Source: Phycisphaerae bacterium
GTDB lineage: Bacteria; Planctomycetota; Phycisphaerae; Phycisphaerales; SM1A02
Length of the DNA: 64,000 nt
NCBI GenBank assembly: GCA_018701395.1
Contig: JABIWU010000090.1
Location: 80,241-144,240, forward strand
Reading direction: 5' to 3'
In this document: piece after piece, positions 15,215 through 22,370 of the stretch
Layout: every line of letters begins with the position of its first letter
Numbering within the stretch: position 1 is the stretch's first letter
The notes under the pieces: model-generated
Database searches by the model: none
What the model saw: the letters and a program-made list of their open reading frames with translations, nothing else
Told to the model about the DNA's origin: nothing
Position numbers and translations under genes: made by a program

Positions 15215-15880
15215 ATGGAAGTGTGGATAAACGATCTCATGGGGCTTGTTGATCCAACGATGGGGCCGTGGATTGTGTTTGGACTCCTTCTTCTTTCAGG
15301 CATTGGAATTCCACTGGGGGAAGATATTATTATTATCCCTGCTGGGATGTTAGTTCAGCAAGAGGCGCTTCCACTTATGCCCACTCTTCTTGCCGCTTAT
15401 TTTGGGGTTATCGCAGGAGATATAATATGGTTTACCGTGTGTTCAAAATTGGGTACTCGGTTGGTCCACAAAAAGTGGTTTAAACGGTTGGTCCATCCTA
15501 AACGAATGTTGCAAGTGAAGTACCAGTTTGATGTTCGTGGAGCGTGGGTAATTGTGCTTTCAAGATTTATTCCTGCAAGTCGAACGACAACAATTACTGT
15601 CGCTGGCATGATGCATATGAGTTATTGGAAATTCATCACCACAACTGCGATTTGTGTTTTGATAACAGCGCCTATGCAATTATTTGCAGGCTGGTGGATT
15701 GCAGATAGTTTGCAAGCAAAATCAACGGTTGAACTCATCGTGCGTTTGACGGGACTAGTTATGGTAGTTATCGCAGCAGTTTGGGCCTATAGGTTGTGGT
15801 CTAGCCATAGAAGCACTGGTACCAAACCTCCAAGAGCGAGGGCTTCTTGGCTCCGATATTTCCCTCGCAAGAAAAAGTAA
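15215..15880 (+). CDS. DedA/VTT-family membrane protein
   Basis: 221 residues, with the SNARE-associated (VTT/DedA) domain. Membrane segments lie near residues 18-38, 52-75, 140-165 and 175-195, and the conserved re-entrant motifs are visible: GIGIPLGEDIIIIPAG, GVIAGDIIWFTVCSKLG and SRFIPASRTTTITVAGMM, in which R-F-x-P-x-x-R is the family signature. DedA proteins are linked to lipid scrambling or transport of undecaprenyl phosphate carriers and to membrane homeostasis. The ATG follows directly after the stop of the UAP-like gene, with no spacing. The C-terminus is strongly basic (RYFPRKKK). Confidence 0.88.
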   Translation: MEVWINDLMGLVDPTMGPWIVFGLLLLSGIGIPLGEDIIIIPAGMLVQQEALPLMPTLLAAYFGVIAGDIIWFTVCSKLGTRLVHKKWFKRLVHPKRMLQVKYQFDVRGAWVIVLSRFIPASRTTTITVAGMMHMSYWKFITTTAICVLITAPMQLFAGWWIADSLQAKSTVELIVRLTGLVMVVIAAVWAYRLWSSHRSTGTKPPRARASWLRYFPRKKK

Positions 15881-15903
15881 TACAAGTTTCCTGTCTGGTC
15901 AGT

Positions 15904-15909
15904 TATACT
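15904..15909 (+). promoter_or_regulatory. Putative -10 element positioned for a leaderless transcript
   Basis: TATACT ends 6 nt before the ATG at 15916. A -10 at this distance would place transcription start at or within a base or two of the start codon. No good -35 is present (best TACAAG at 15881-15886), and there is no Shine-Dalgarno sequence before the ATG. Confidence 0.4.
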
Positions 15910-15915
15910 AGTGGT

Positions 15916-17049
15916 ATGAGAACAGTAATTACAGGTCAAATCGGAATGGACAAGAAGCCCTACTTGGAAAAAGTATCGGATCTTGCCGGTGAACGTGGTA
16001 ACAATATCAACGTCTTTAATGTGGGCAAAATGATGTATTCAGAGGGTCCGGATATTCGTGCTGGGCGCATTTTAGACTTGCCATTGAGCCGTTTGCATTC
16101 TCTTCGTCGTGCAGCAATTAAAGATATTGTTTCTGCTTCTACTCCGTTTGAAGAGCATCCAAATGTTGTTATGAATACGCACGCAACGTTTAGGTGGCGA
16201 CATGGTTTGTTTCCTGCATTTGATTTTGATCAAATGGATGACTTTAATCCTAACTTATTTATTTGCCTTGTTGATAATATTGAAGTTGTGCATGACAGGT
16301 TGCATGCAGAGCATGACATTGATGCGACTTTAAAAGATTGTATGGTTTGGCGCGAAGAAGAAATCCTTGCAACCGAACTTATGGCACAAGCATGTGGTTG
16401 TAGAAATTCTTTTTATGTTCTTAGCCGAGGTCGACATCAAGATACAACTGAAACTTGTTATAGATTGATTGCGCGAAATAATTTGAAAAAAGTATATCCA
16501 AGTTTTCCGATGAGTCACGTTGTTGATATGCCGGATATTCTTGAAGAAATAGATCAATTTAGAGCAGCACTTGCTGAACATTTCATTTCATTCGACCCAG
16601 CAGATGTAGATGAAAAATTGTTACTTGATCGCGGTATTGAAGCTGCAAAAGAGGGCAAAGATTGGATTGAAGTAGAGGCACACGCGTTTGGCGGTAAGCA
16701 GGGTGGCGACCCGATGCGCGTTTCGGTGCGTGAAATCCTAGACATTGCTGGCGACATTGATGGCCAAATTTACATGCGCGATTTCAGATTGATTGACCAA
16801 TCTGACATGATTGTTTCCCTCGTGCCAGAACTTCCAGGCGGAGTTCCTGGATTATCAAGCGGTGTTGAACGAGAATTGCAACACGCATGGGAGCACACAA
16901 AAGAAGTCTACGTTGTTTGGAAGCCGTCTAAGCCGCCTTCACCATTCATTACTGAAACGGCAACTAAAATATTTGCGTCAGTCGATGAAGCGTTGGATTA
17001 TTTTTCTCAGCAGGGTTTCTTTGAAATGGCAAGTTTGTTCGGCAATTGA
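15916..17049 (+). CDS. Adenylate-kinase-like NTPase with C-terminal deoxyribosyltransferase-like domain
   Basis: 377 residues from ATG 15916. Residues 1-190 resemble archaeal-type adenylate kinases: a P-loop-like VITGQIGMDKK (7-14), INVFNVGKMM, RAAIKDIVSAS, VVMNTHATFRWRHG, FNPNLFICLVDN and an EEEILATELMAQ helix. The P-loop is degenerate: Gly before Lys13 is Asp and the usual Ser/Thr after it is Lys14. Residues about 280-365 look like a nucleoside 2-deoxyribosyltransferase-type Rossmann domain (RDFRLIDQSDMIVSLVPELPGG, SSGVERELQHAWEHTKEVYVVW). The combination points to nucleotide handling or sensing but the activity is unknown. The 3' end overlaps convergent truA by 43 nt. Confidence 0.65.
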   Translation: MRTVITGQIGMDKKPYLEKVSDLAGERGNNINVFNVGKMMYSEGPDIRAGRILDLPLSRLHSLRRAAIKDIVSASTPFEEHPNVVMNTHATFRWRHGLFPAFDFDQMDDFNPNLFICLVDNIEVVHDRLHAEHDIDATLKDCMVWREEEILATELMAQACGCRNSFYVLSRGRHQDTTETCYRLIARNNLKKVYPSFPMSHVVDMPDILEEIDQFRAALAEHFISFDPADVDEKLLLDRGIEAAKEGKDWIEVEAHAFGGKQGGDPMRVSVREILDIAGDIDGQIYMRDFRLIDQSDMIVSLVPELPGGVPGLSSGVERELQHAWEHTKEVYVVWKPSKPPSPFITETATKIFASVDEALDYFSQQGFFEMASLFGN

Positions 17050-17813
17050 TCGTCAAACGCGACCCATTCAAGTGATAGGCCTTGTGCGGCCATCGTTTTC
17101 CCTGCGCGCCTCCGGTCGCAAGATGCAATTATTTCTGGGACTGATTCGGGGTTCGTGTAACCTCTTCCAACTTCCAGAAGCGTGCCTGCGATTATCCGAA
17201 CCATGTTCCAAAGAAAACCAGCACCAGCAACATCGATAGAAATACGCCAGTGGTCAGTTGCGTACACTTCACACTGATCAATACGGCGAACAGTCGTTTT
17301 TCTACCATGATTTAATTTTGTAAAGCCAGCGAAATCATGTTCACCCAAGAAGTGCTCAGCGGCTTCTTGCATTTTTTCGATATTTAGAGCGTACGCTGTG
17401 AACGCGAAGAATCGGCGGTCGAATAATGGTTTTCGTAATGGATTACTACAACCATGCGCAAGTTTATATTTGTATCCCTTGCTTGTGCAATGGTTGATTG
17501 GATTAAATGCATCATGCACAACATCGACATGCCTTACTTGTACATCGTTTGGTAACCATGAGTTGAAACCAAGGATTAATTTGTCAGGGTCAATACTGTT
17601 TGTTGCATCAAATGTAACGACTTGTCCTTGAGCATGAACACCGGAGTCGGTCCGAGATGCTCCGGTGAGTACGATTGGTTGTCGCATTACCTTTACAACG
17701 GCTTTTTCAAGTACGTCTTGAACAGTACGTAAATAGCGGTGCTCTGGATGCACCTGCTTTTGCCAACCATGAAACTCTGTTCCGTCGTATGCCACTATCA
17801 TTCTGTATCGCAT
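17007..17813 (-). CDS. truA: tRNA pseudouridine(38-40) synthase TruA
   Basis: 268 residues, standard length. TruA isomerises uridines 38-40 in the tRNA anticodon stem. Visible signatures: N-terminal VAYDGTEFHGWQKQ, the catalytic motif GASRTDSGVHAQGQV with nucleophile D56, and the C-terminal GAGFLWNMVRIIAGTLLEVG. The start ATG at 17813 is the natural family start (MRYRMIVAYDGTEF). The last 14 codons lie opposite the end of the gene at 15916-17049, so the two convergent genes share 43 bp. Confidence 0.96.
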   Translation of the reverse strand: MRYRMIVAYDGTEFHGWQKQVHPEHRYLRTVQDVLEKAVVKVMRQPIVLTGASRTDSGVHAQGQVVTFDATNSIDPDKLILGFNSWLPNDVQVRHVDVVHDAFNPINHCTSKGYKYKLAHGCSNPLRKPLFDRRFFAFTAYALNIEKMQEAAEHFLGEHDFAGFTKLNHGRKTTVRRIDQCEVYATDHWRISIDVAGAGFLWNMVRIIAGTLLEVGRGYTNPESVPEIIASCDRRRAGKTMAAQGLSLEWVAFDDQLPNKLAISKKPC

Positions 17814-17832
17814 ATCCGTATCTTAATACGTC

Positions 17833-17894
17833 ATAGGGTCTGGTACACCTGTACTTGGCACATCTGTCTTAGGTACAGGTGCACCAGACCCTAT
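17833..17894. repeat. Long imperfect palindrome (22-bp arms) of the GGTCTGGT family
   Basis: The left arm 17833-17854 (ATAGGGTCTGGTACACC then TGTAC) and the right arm 17873-17894 are reverse complements over 22 bp with a single A/G difference, around an 18-nt loop. The right arm runs into TATAAA just before the gene at 17906, so part of that gene's promoter may lie in the repeat. The same core is found at 27170-27193. The structure is intergenic, between divergent truA and the deacetylase gene. Confidence 0.85.
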
Positions 17895-17897
17895 AAA
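17892..17897 (+). promoter_or_regulatory. Putative -10 element embedded at the end of the palindrome
   Basis: TATAAA starts within the last bases of the inverted repeat and ends 8 nt before the ATG at 17906, which would give an almost leaderless transcript. No convincing -35 is seen at 16-18 nt spacing. Confidence 0.35.
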
Positions 17898-17905
17898 ATA
17901 CTCGG

Positions 17906-18586
17906 ATGACACAAATACTCGTAGTTGGACCTCATCCGGATGATCAGGAACTTGGCATGGGTGGAACAATCGCCAAATTGGTCGACCAAGGGCACGATGT
18001 TTTACTTCTTGACATGACAAGTGGCGAGCCCACACCGCACGGCACACCCGAATTAAGAGCAAAAGAATCTGCTGTAGCTGCCGAGATTCTCGGCGTGAAG
18101 CGCGTATCGGTTAACCTTCCCAACAGATATGTCGAACATTCAATTCCTGCCCGCCATGCTGTTGCTGCAGTTATTCGCGAACACCAAGCTGAAATAGTTT
18201 TTACGCCATATTTTGAAGACGCACATCCAGACCACATTGCAACTACAAAAATAGTTGAAGATGCTCGGTTTGATGCAAAATTAACAAAGATTGACTTGGC
18301 AGGCGACCCAATTTATCCTACTTGGTTGTTTTATTATTATTGCACCCATCTTCGAATCGTTCCAAACCCGAGTTTCTTAGTAGACACCACTGGCTTTGCG
18401 AAACAAAAAAGAGATTCGATAGTTGCATATGAATCACAATTTGTTATTCCAGAAAATAATCGTCCGATTGTAGATTGGGTTGAAGCCCAAGATGCATATT
18501 TCGGAGGCCGATTACGAACAGAAACGGCAGAGCCGTTCTTTACTCGCGAACCAATTGGCTTAACGAATATTGACGGTTTGGTTTAA
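17906..18586 (+). CDS. PIG-L family deacetylase, BshB1-like
   Basis: 226 residues of the LmbE/PIG-L zinc deacetylase family. The N-terminal metal motif VVGPHPDDQELGMGGTIAK and the second motif DAHPDHIATTKIVEDARF are intact. The spacing and the segment LLDMTSGEPTPHGTPELRAKES closely follow BshB1, which deacetylates N-acetylglucosaminyl-malate in bacillithiol synthesis. No bshA or bshC gene lies nearby, so the substrate could be another N-acetyl sugar. The stop codon shares TTAA with that of convergent dut. Confidence 0.85.
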   Translation: MTQILVVGPHPDDQELGMGGTIAKLVDQGHDVLLLDMTSGEPTPHGTPELRAKESAVAAEILGVKRVSVNLPNRYVEHSIPARHAVAAVIREHQAEIVFTPYFEDAHPDHIATTKIVEDARFDAKLTKIDLAGDPIYPTWLFYYYCTHLRIVPNPSFLVDTTGFAKQKRDSIVAYESQFVIPENNRPIVDWVEAQDAYFGGRLRTETAEPFFTREPIGLTNIDGLV

Positions 18587-19026
18587 CTTCCAGTCGAACC
18601 AAACCCACCTGCGCCACGAATCGTATCGTCGAGATCTTCGACAACTTCATAAGTTGCTTGCACAACTGGCGCAATTATCATTTGCGCAATTCGCATATTC
18701 GGTTCAACGATGAACAGTTCTTTGCCGTGATTAATGAGTGGTATGCAACATTCTCCACGGTAATCTGCATCAATCGTCCCAGGCGCATTTGGTAATGTAA
18801 CACCGAACTTTGAAGCAAGGCCACTTCGAGGTCGAACTTGTGCTTCGTAATGATCGGGTAATGCCATTGCAAAACCCAAAGGGATCATCTCAATTGCTCC
18901 GGGAGCAATAGGTATGTTTTCAGAATTGGCTGCATGTAAGTCCATCCCAGCGGCAAGTTTTGATTGGTAGCACGGGACCATCGCTGTTTCTCGAAGTTTT
19001 TTATATTTCACTTTGACTTGGTGCAT
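18583..19026 (-). CDS. dut: dUTP diphosphatase (dUTPase)
   Basis: 147 residues from ATG 19026. Hydrolyses dUTP to dUMP, keeping uracil out of DNA and supplying thymidylate precursor. The five trimeric dUTPase motifs are visible: AAGMDLHAA, RPRSGLASKFGVTL, NAPGTIDADYRGE, NMRIAQMIIAPV and the P-loop-like C-terminal GAGGFGSTGS. Length is normal (about 150). A TTG-initiated version 57 nt longer would add a cysteine-rich stretch foreign to the family and is rejected. The gene is divergent from the VTT gene, with their start codons only 28 nt apart. Confidence 0.95.
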   Translation of the reverse strand: MHQVKVKYKKLRETAMVPCYQSKLAAGMDLHAANSENIPIAPGAIEMIPLGFAMALPDHYEAQVRPRSGLASKFGVTLPNAPGTIDADYRGECCIPLINHGKELFIVEPNMRIAQMIIAPVVQATYEVVEDLDDTIRGAGGFGSTGS

Positions 19027-19054
19027 GTGAACATTGTAATTGACGAAGGCGTAT

Positions 19055-19657
19055 ATGATGCAAGAGATGGAACACGAACACATACCAAATTGGGCAATTC
19101 ATCGTCGGCTCTACGTATGGGTATTGAGTTTTGCAGCAAAATCAACAGCGCCATTTGTCTTATTTGGCATCGCTTTTGTTGAAGCATTCATGCCATTTGT
19201 TCCTCCAGACGCGTTGCTCATCCCGATGTGTCTTGAACAAAGGCGTAAATCTGGACTTTTCGCCATGCTTGCAGTTCTGGGAAGCGTGGCAGGCGCGATG
19301 GTTGGATATTTTATTATTGCTTCAATAATCTCAAGTGGTGCGGGTTGGTTTATTGGCCAAGAGCAAATTCAACCAATGGTTGATGAATTTGAAGTTCGTG
19401 GACAACTCTGGGTTTTTGTTGCAGCGCTGACGCCTGTTCCGTTTTTTCTCTTAACGGCAGCTGCGGGTGTAGCGAAATTGAACTTTGGTCTATTTCTTGC
19501 CGCGTGTATTGTTGGTCGAACAATTCGATACGGACTCGAAGCAGCGATCGTTTGGTGGATCGGCGAGAGAGCAAAAACATTCATTGAAAAATGGTTTAAT
19601 CTCGTGACGATTATCGCTTGTTTGATAGTCGCCGCTTCTTGGTGGGCATTGTGGTAA
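19055..19657 (+). CDS. VTT/YqaA-family membrane protein
   Basis: 200 residues from ATG 19055; ATG 19058 and a TTG at 19040 are alternatives. The protein has four or five membrane segments and the VTT-type sequence: FVEAFMPFVPPDALLIPMCLEQRRKSG, GSVAGAMVGYFI and AALTPVPFFLLTAAAGVAKLN, corresponding to the re-entrant loops of YqaA-like relatives of DedA. YqaA proteins are poorly characterised; transport or lipid-related activity is likely from family membership. It is the second VTT protein in the window (the other is at 15215) but belongs to a different branch. The stop lies 1 nt from the end of convergent moaA. Confidence 0.8.
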   Translation: MMQEMEHEHIPNWAIHRRLYVWVLSFAAKSTAPFVLFGIAFVEAFMPFVPPDALLIPMCLEQRRKSGLFAMLAVLGSVAGAMVGYFIIASIISSGAGWFIGQEQIQPMVDEFEVRGQLWVFVAALTPVPFFLLTAAAGVAKLNFGLFLAACIVGRTIRYGLEAAIVWWIGERAKTFIEKWFNLVTIIACLIVAASWWALW

Positions 19658-19658
19658 A

Positions 19659-20720
19659 TTAACCGCCGATTGTGCTCATAGTTTTTTCTGGGCGCTTGAA
19701 ATCGTCTCGATCCATGCCGTGCCCAGCAGATTTCGCCCAGACTGCATCTTGAAAAAATGTTCTCAACTTGTCATCGCTAGCGCCACTACGAAGTAGCGAG
19801 CGGATGCACCATTCATCATCACTAAATAAGCACGGCCGAACAGTCCCGTCTGCCATGATACGCATGCGATCGCAACCATGGCAAAAAGATTCAGAAACAG
19901 AAGCGATGAAACCGATTCGACCACCACCGGAGGTAAATCGATAGTTCATAGAGGTACTCGAAGGCGAATCGCCTTCTTTTATGAGCGTGTGTTCTTTCTC
20001 GATGCGGTGCTTCATTTCATTAGCAGTGACAACGTCCTCGCGTTTCCATGTATGCCCTGCGTCAAGTGCCATAAACTCAATGAGCCGCATGTCGATTTCG
20101 TGGTCTTTTGCAAATTGTGCAAAGTCTGCAACTTCATCATCGTTCACGCCTCGCAAAATGACAGCATTCACCTTGACGGGCGAAAGCCCGACATCACTTG
20201 CAATATCGATTGAAGCGATGACATTTTTCAGCGTTGTGTGCGACCGTGTAATTGCATCTTTTCGACTTGGTTTCAACGTGTCTAAGCTAACGGTTACACG
20301 ATGTAAGCCGGAATCTTTCCACAACCGAGCCTTTTCACGTGTTAGGGTTGAACCATTTGTGGTGAGGGCGATATCTCGCAAGCCCATTTTTCCTACTCGT
20401 TGAATGAATTCGTCAAGTTTTGGAAAGAGGGTTGGCTCTCCGCCGGTGATTCGAAGTTTGTCTATTCCAAGGGACATTGCAACTTCAACAATGTGAACAT
20501 ATTCGTCAACGGTTAACAAATCCATTTTTGGCAAATACTTTACATCTGGCCCCATGCAATACACGCACCGAAAATTACACCGGTCTGTTACAGATAAACG
20601 CAAATCTTTGATTTGTCGCCCATGTGAATCTAATAGTTTTCCAACTTGCAGGGCTTCAGGCGGTGCGGATGTCGGCGAGTCAATATCCAAAAGTGTAAGT
20701 GAAACATTCACGGTTGACAT
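19659..20720 (-). CDS. moaA: GTP 3',8-cyclase MoaA
   Basis: 353 residues. Radical SAM enzyme that starts molybdenum cofactor synthesis by cyclising GTP. The N-terminal cluster motif CNFRCVYC has C48, C52 and C55; ITGGEPTLFP is the SAM-binding GGE region; the C-terminal second [4Fe-4S] cluster uses the cysteines of FCHGCDRMRIMADGTVRPC; and the protein ends in the conserved double glycine (STIGG) required for activity. About 30 extra residues precede the core at the N-terminus. No other moa/moe gene is adjacent. Its clusters would be supplied by the Suf system encoded close by. Confidence 0.97.
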   Translation of the reverse strand: MSTVNVSLTLLDIDSPTSAPPEALQVGKLLDSHGRQIKDLRLSVTDRCNFRCVYCMGPDVKYLPKMDLLTVDEYVHIVEVAMSLGIDKLRITGGEPTLFPKLDEFIQRVGKMGLRDIALTTNGSTLTREKARLWKDSGLHRVTVSLDTLKPSRKDAITRSHTTLKNVIASIDIASDVGLSPVKVNAVILRGVNDDEVADFAQFAKDHEIDMRLIEFMALDAGHTWKREDVVTANEMKHRIEKEHTLIKEGDSPSSTSMNYRFTSGGGRIGFIASVSESFCHGCDRMRIMADGTVRPCLFSDDEWCIRSLLRSGASDDKLRTFFQDAVWAKSAGHGMDRDDFKRPEKTMSTIGG

Positions 20721-20793
20721 TATACCTGTAAAAAGCGAACGAAATTCCGCAGTTGTTTTTGGATGTTGTAATTATCGAGATATGCTCCCTCGA

Positions 20794-21573
20794 ATGAAAA
20801 TATACCTAGTATCATTGTGTTTTTCTTCAGTCGTAATCGCGGGTGACTATTGGTATGTTCCAAGAGATTGCGAAACTATTCAAGCTGCTATTGATGTAGC
20901 AAACGATGGTGATGAAATTGTAGTGTCGCGTGGAGTTTGGAAAGAAACCATCCAACTCGCTTCCAAGCGTGTGTATCTTCGAAGTGAGGATGGGGCTGAA
21001 GAAACTGTAATTCAGGGGAATCAAACGGGGGCGGTTGTTTTATGCACCGCGAATGCAAACAGCACAATTGAGGGGTTTACGATTCGCGGAGGCAAATCCG
21101 ATCTTGGTGGCGGGATATTTATTGAAGATTCTTCGACTTTGTTTCGTCTTTGCATGATTGAGTTTAATACAGCAAGACAGGGAGGAGGAGTGTATGTTCG
21201 AAATGGCACCCCAATTTTTTACCAGTGCGTTTTTTCTTTCAACGAAGCAGAAGATGGAGATGGAATTTGGAGTAAAAACGCAAGGCCAGAATTAACTGCA
21301 TGCATTTTTGCAGGGGATGCAATTGGTTGGGAGAGTGGCGAGTTGGTTACGGTGCGAGATACCAACAGCCCAGCGGGTGCATGTTGTATTCGTGATATAT
21401 GTATTCAAACAGCGTCTGTTGCATGTTGGGAAGCAGGTGGACTGTATCGCGGCGAAAATGCAACTTGCTTAGATGCATGTGATCCCATTTGTGACGAGGA
21501 TGTCACAGGCGACGGTGTTGTGAACCTAACAGATGTTTTACGCGTCATTTCCGCTTTTGGGTTCTGTCCTTGA
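20794..21573 (+). CDS. Secreted beta-helix protein with C-terminal dockerin-like motif
   Basis: 259 residues from ATG 20794 (ATG 20782 would add four). MKIYLVSLCFSSVVIAGDYW is a signal peptide. Residues about 25-180 form a right-handed parallel beta-helix of pectate-lyase/NosD type: CETIQAAIDVANDGDEIVVSRG, then repeated STIEGFTIRGG, GGGIFIEDSS and GGGVYVRNGTPIFYQCVF rungs. The C-terminal 30 residues are cysteine-rich and contain DVTGDGVVNLTDVLRVIS, an EF-hand-like dockerin type calcium loop typical of extracellular proteins of Phycisphaerae. Ligand is unknown. The last 12 codons overlap the convergent sufT gene. Confidence 0.8.
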   Translation: MKIYLVSLCFSSVVIAGDYWYVPRDCETIQAAIDVANDGDEIVVSRGVWKETIQLASKRVYLRSEDGAEETVIQGNQTGAVVLCTANANSTIEGFTIRGGKSDLGGGIFIEDSSTLFRLCMIEFNTARQGGGVYVRNGTPIFYQCVFSFNEAEDGDGIWSKNARPELTACIFAGDAIGWESGELVTVRDTNSPAGACCIRDICIQTASVACWEAGGLYRGENATCLDACDPICDEDVTGDGVVNLTDVLRVISAFGFCP

Positions 21574-21933
21574 AATCGTAATTCCAGTTGTGTTCGCATC
21601 GATTTTTGCAAGCATATGATTAATGTCAATGTCCATCAACTCAAGGACCGATTTCCCTCGCTTCGATAAATCCGCCACTGTCCAAGGCGGTTCCCATACA
21701 AGTTCTACTTTAACATTGGTAACACCATCAACCATTGAAACAACTTCAAATACTTGGGTTGGCATTAAGTCGGCAACTGGGCAGTTTGGTGTTGTGAGTG
21801 TCATAGAAATGTGCACAGCACCATTTTCAATGTCAAGTTTTCGAATTAATCCAAGGTCATAAATGTTAATTGGCAGTTCTGGGTCTTTTACCGTTTTTAT
21901 TGCGGCGATGATTTGTTCTTGCAATTCGCTCAT
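21538..21933 (-). CDS. sufT: SufT-like Fe-S assembly protein (MIP18/DUF59 family)
   Basis: 131 residues. The MIP18/DUF59 domain is clear: IKTVKDPELPINIYDLGLIRKLDIENG, then MTLTTPNCPVADLMP with the conserved cysteine, and VKVELVWEPPW. Proteins of this family work in iron-sulfur cluster maturation or delivery and are often the last gene of suf operons. It overlaps sufU by 4 nt (ATGA) and is the final gene of the operon. The 3' end overlaps the convergent beta-helix gene by 36 nt. PaaD, the other well-known member, is excluded by context. Confidence 0.92.
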   Translation of the reverse strand: MSELQEQIIAAIKTVKDPELPINIYDLGLIRKLDIENGAVHISMTLTTPNCPVADLMPTQVFEVVSMVDGVTNVKVELVWEPPWTVADLSKRGKSVLELMDIDINHMLAKIDANTTGITISRTEPKSGNDA

Positions 21934-22370
21934 TCGGTTGTCACATCTTCTACGCCATCAAGGGCGGCGATAACGGTGTGCCATGCGAGAGTTGCACATT
22001 TGACACGCATTGGAAATTCTCGAACTCCTGAAAACACAGCTAATTTATTAGGCAAGTTGTCAGAGGTTCCTTCGCCAGCGACGAGTTCATGAAACATTTT
22101 GAATATTTTTTTTGCTTCTTCAACAGATTTGCCAATGAGTACTTCAGCCATCAAGTCTGCAGATGCGGTTGAGATTGCACACCCTTCGCCATCAAATTTC
22201 ACACTTTCAATTATTCTATTTTGAAGTTGAACGGTGACAACAATTTTGTCGCCACACAACGGATTATTTCCAGTGCCAATACAATCGCACGGGTTGGCTT
22301 TGCCACGATGCCGCGGGTTTTTCGCGTGGTCGGTAACCATCTCTAAATACAATTCTCGTAAATCAGACAT
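21930..22370 (-). CDS. sufU: SufU-type Fe-S scaffold / sulfur transfer protein
   Basis: 146 residues of the IscU/NifU N-terminal fold. The zinc/cluster ligands are C39 and D41 (NNPLCGD), C64 (GEGCAISTAS) and C125 (MRVKCATLAW). The insertion between the second and third ligand and the sequence VREFPMRVKC identify the SufU subgroup, which in Firmicutes is a zinc-dependent acceptor of sulfur from SufS rather than a classical scaffold. It is encoded between sufS and sufT; the start overlaps the sufS stop by one base (TAATG). Confidence 0.95.
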   Translation of the reverse strand: MSDLRELYLEMVTDHAKNPRHRGKANPCDCIGTGNNPLCGDKIVVTVQLQNRIIESVKFDGEGCAISTASADLMAEVLIGKSVEEAKKIFKMFHELVAGEGTSDNLPNKLAVFSGVREFPMRVKCATLAWHTVIAALDGVEDVTTE

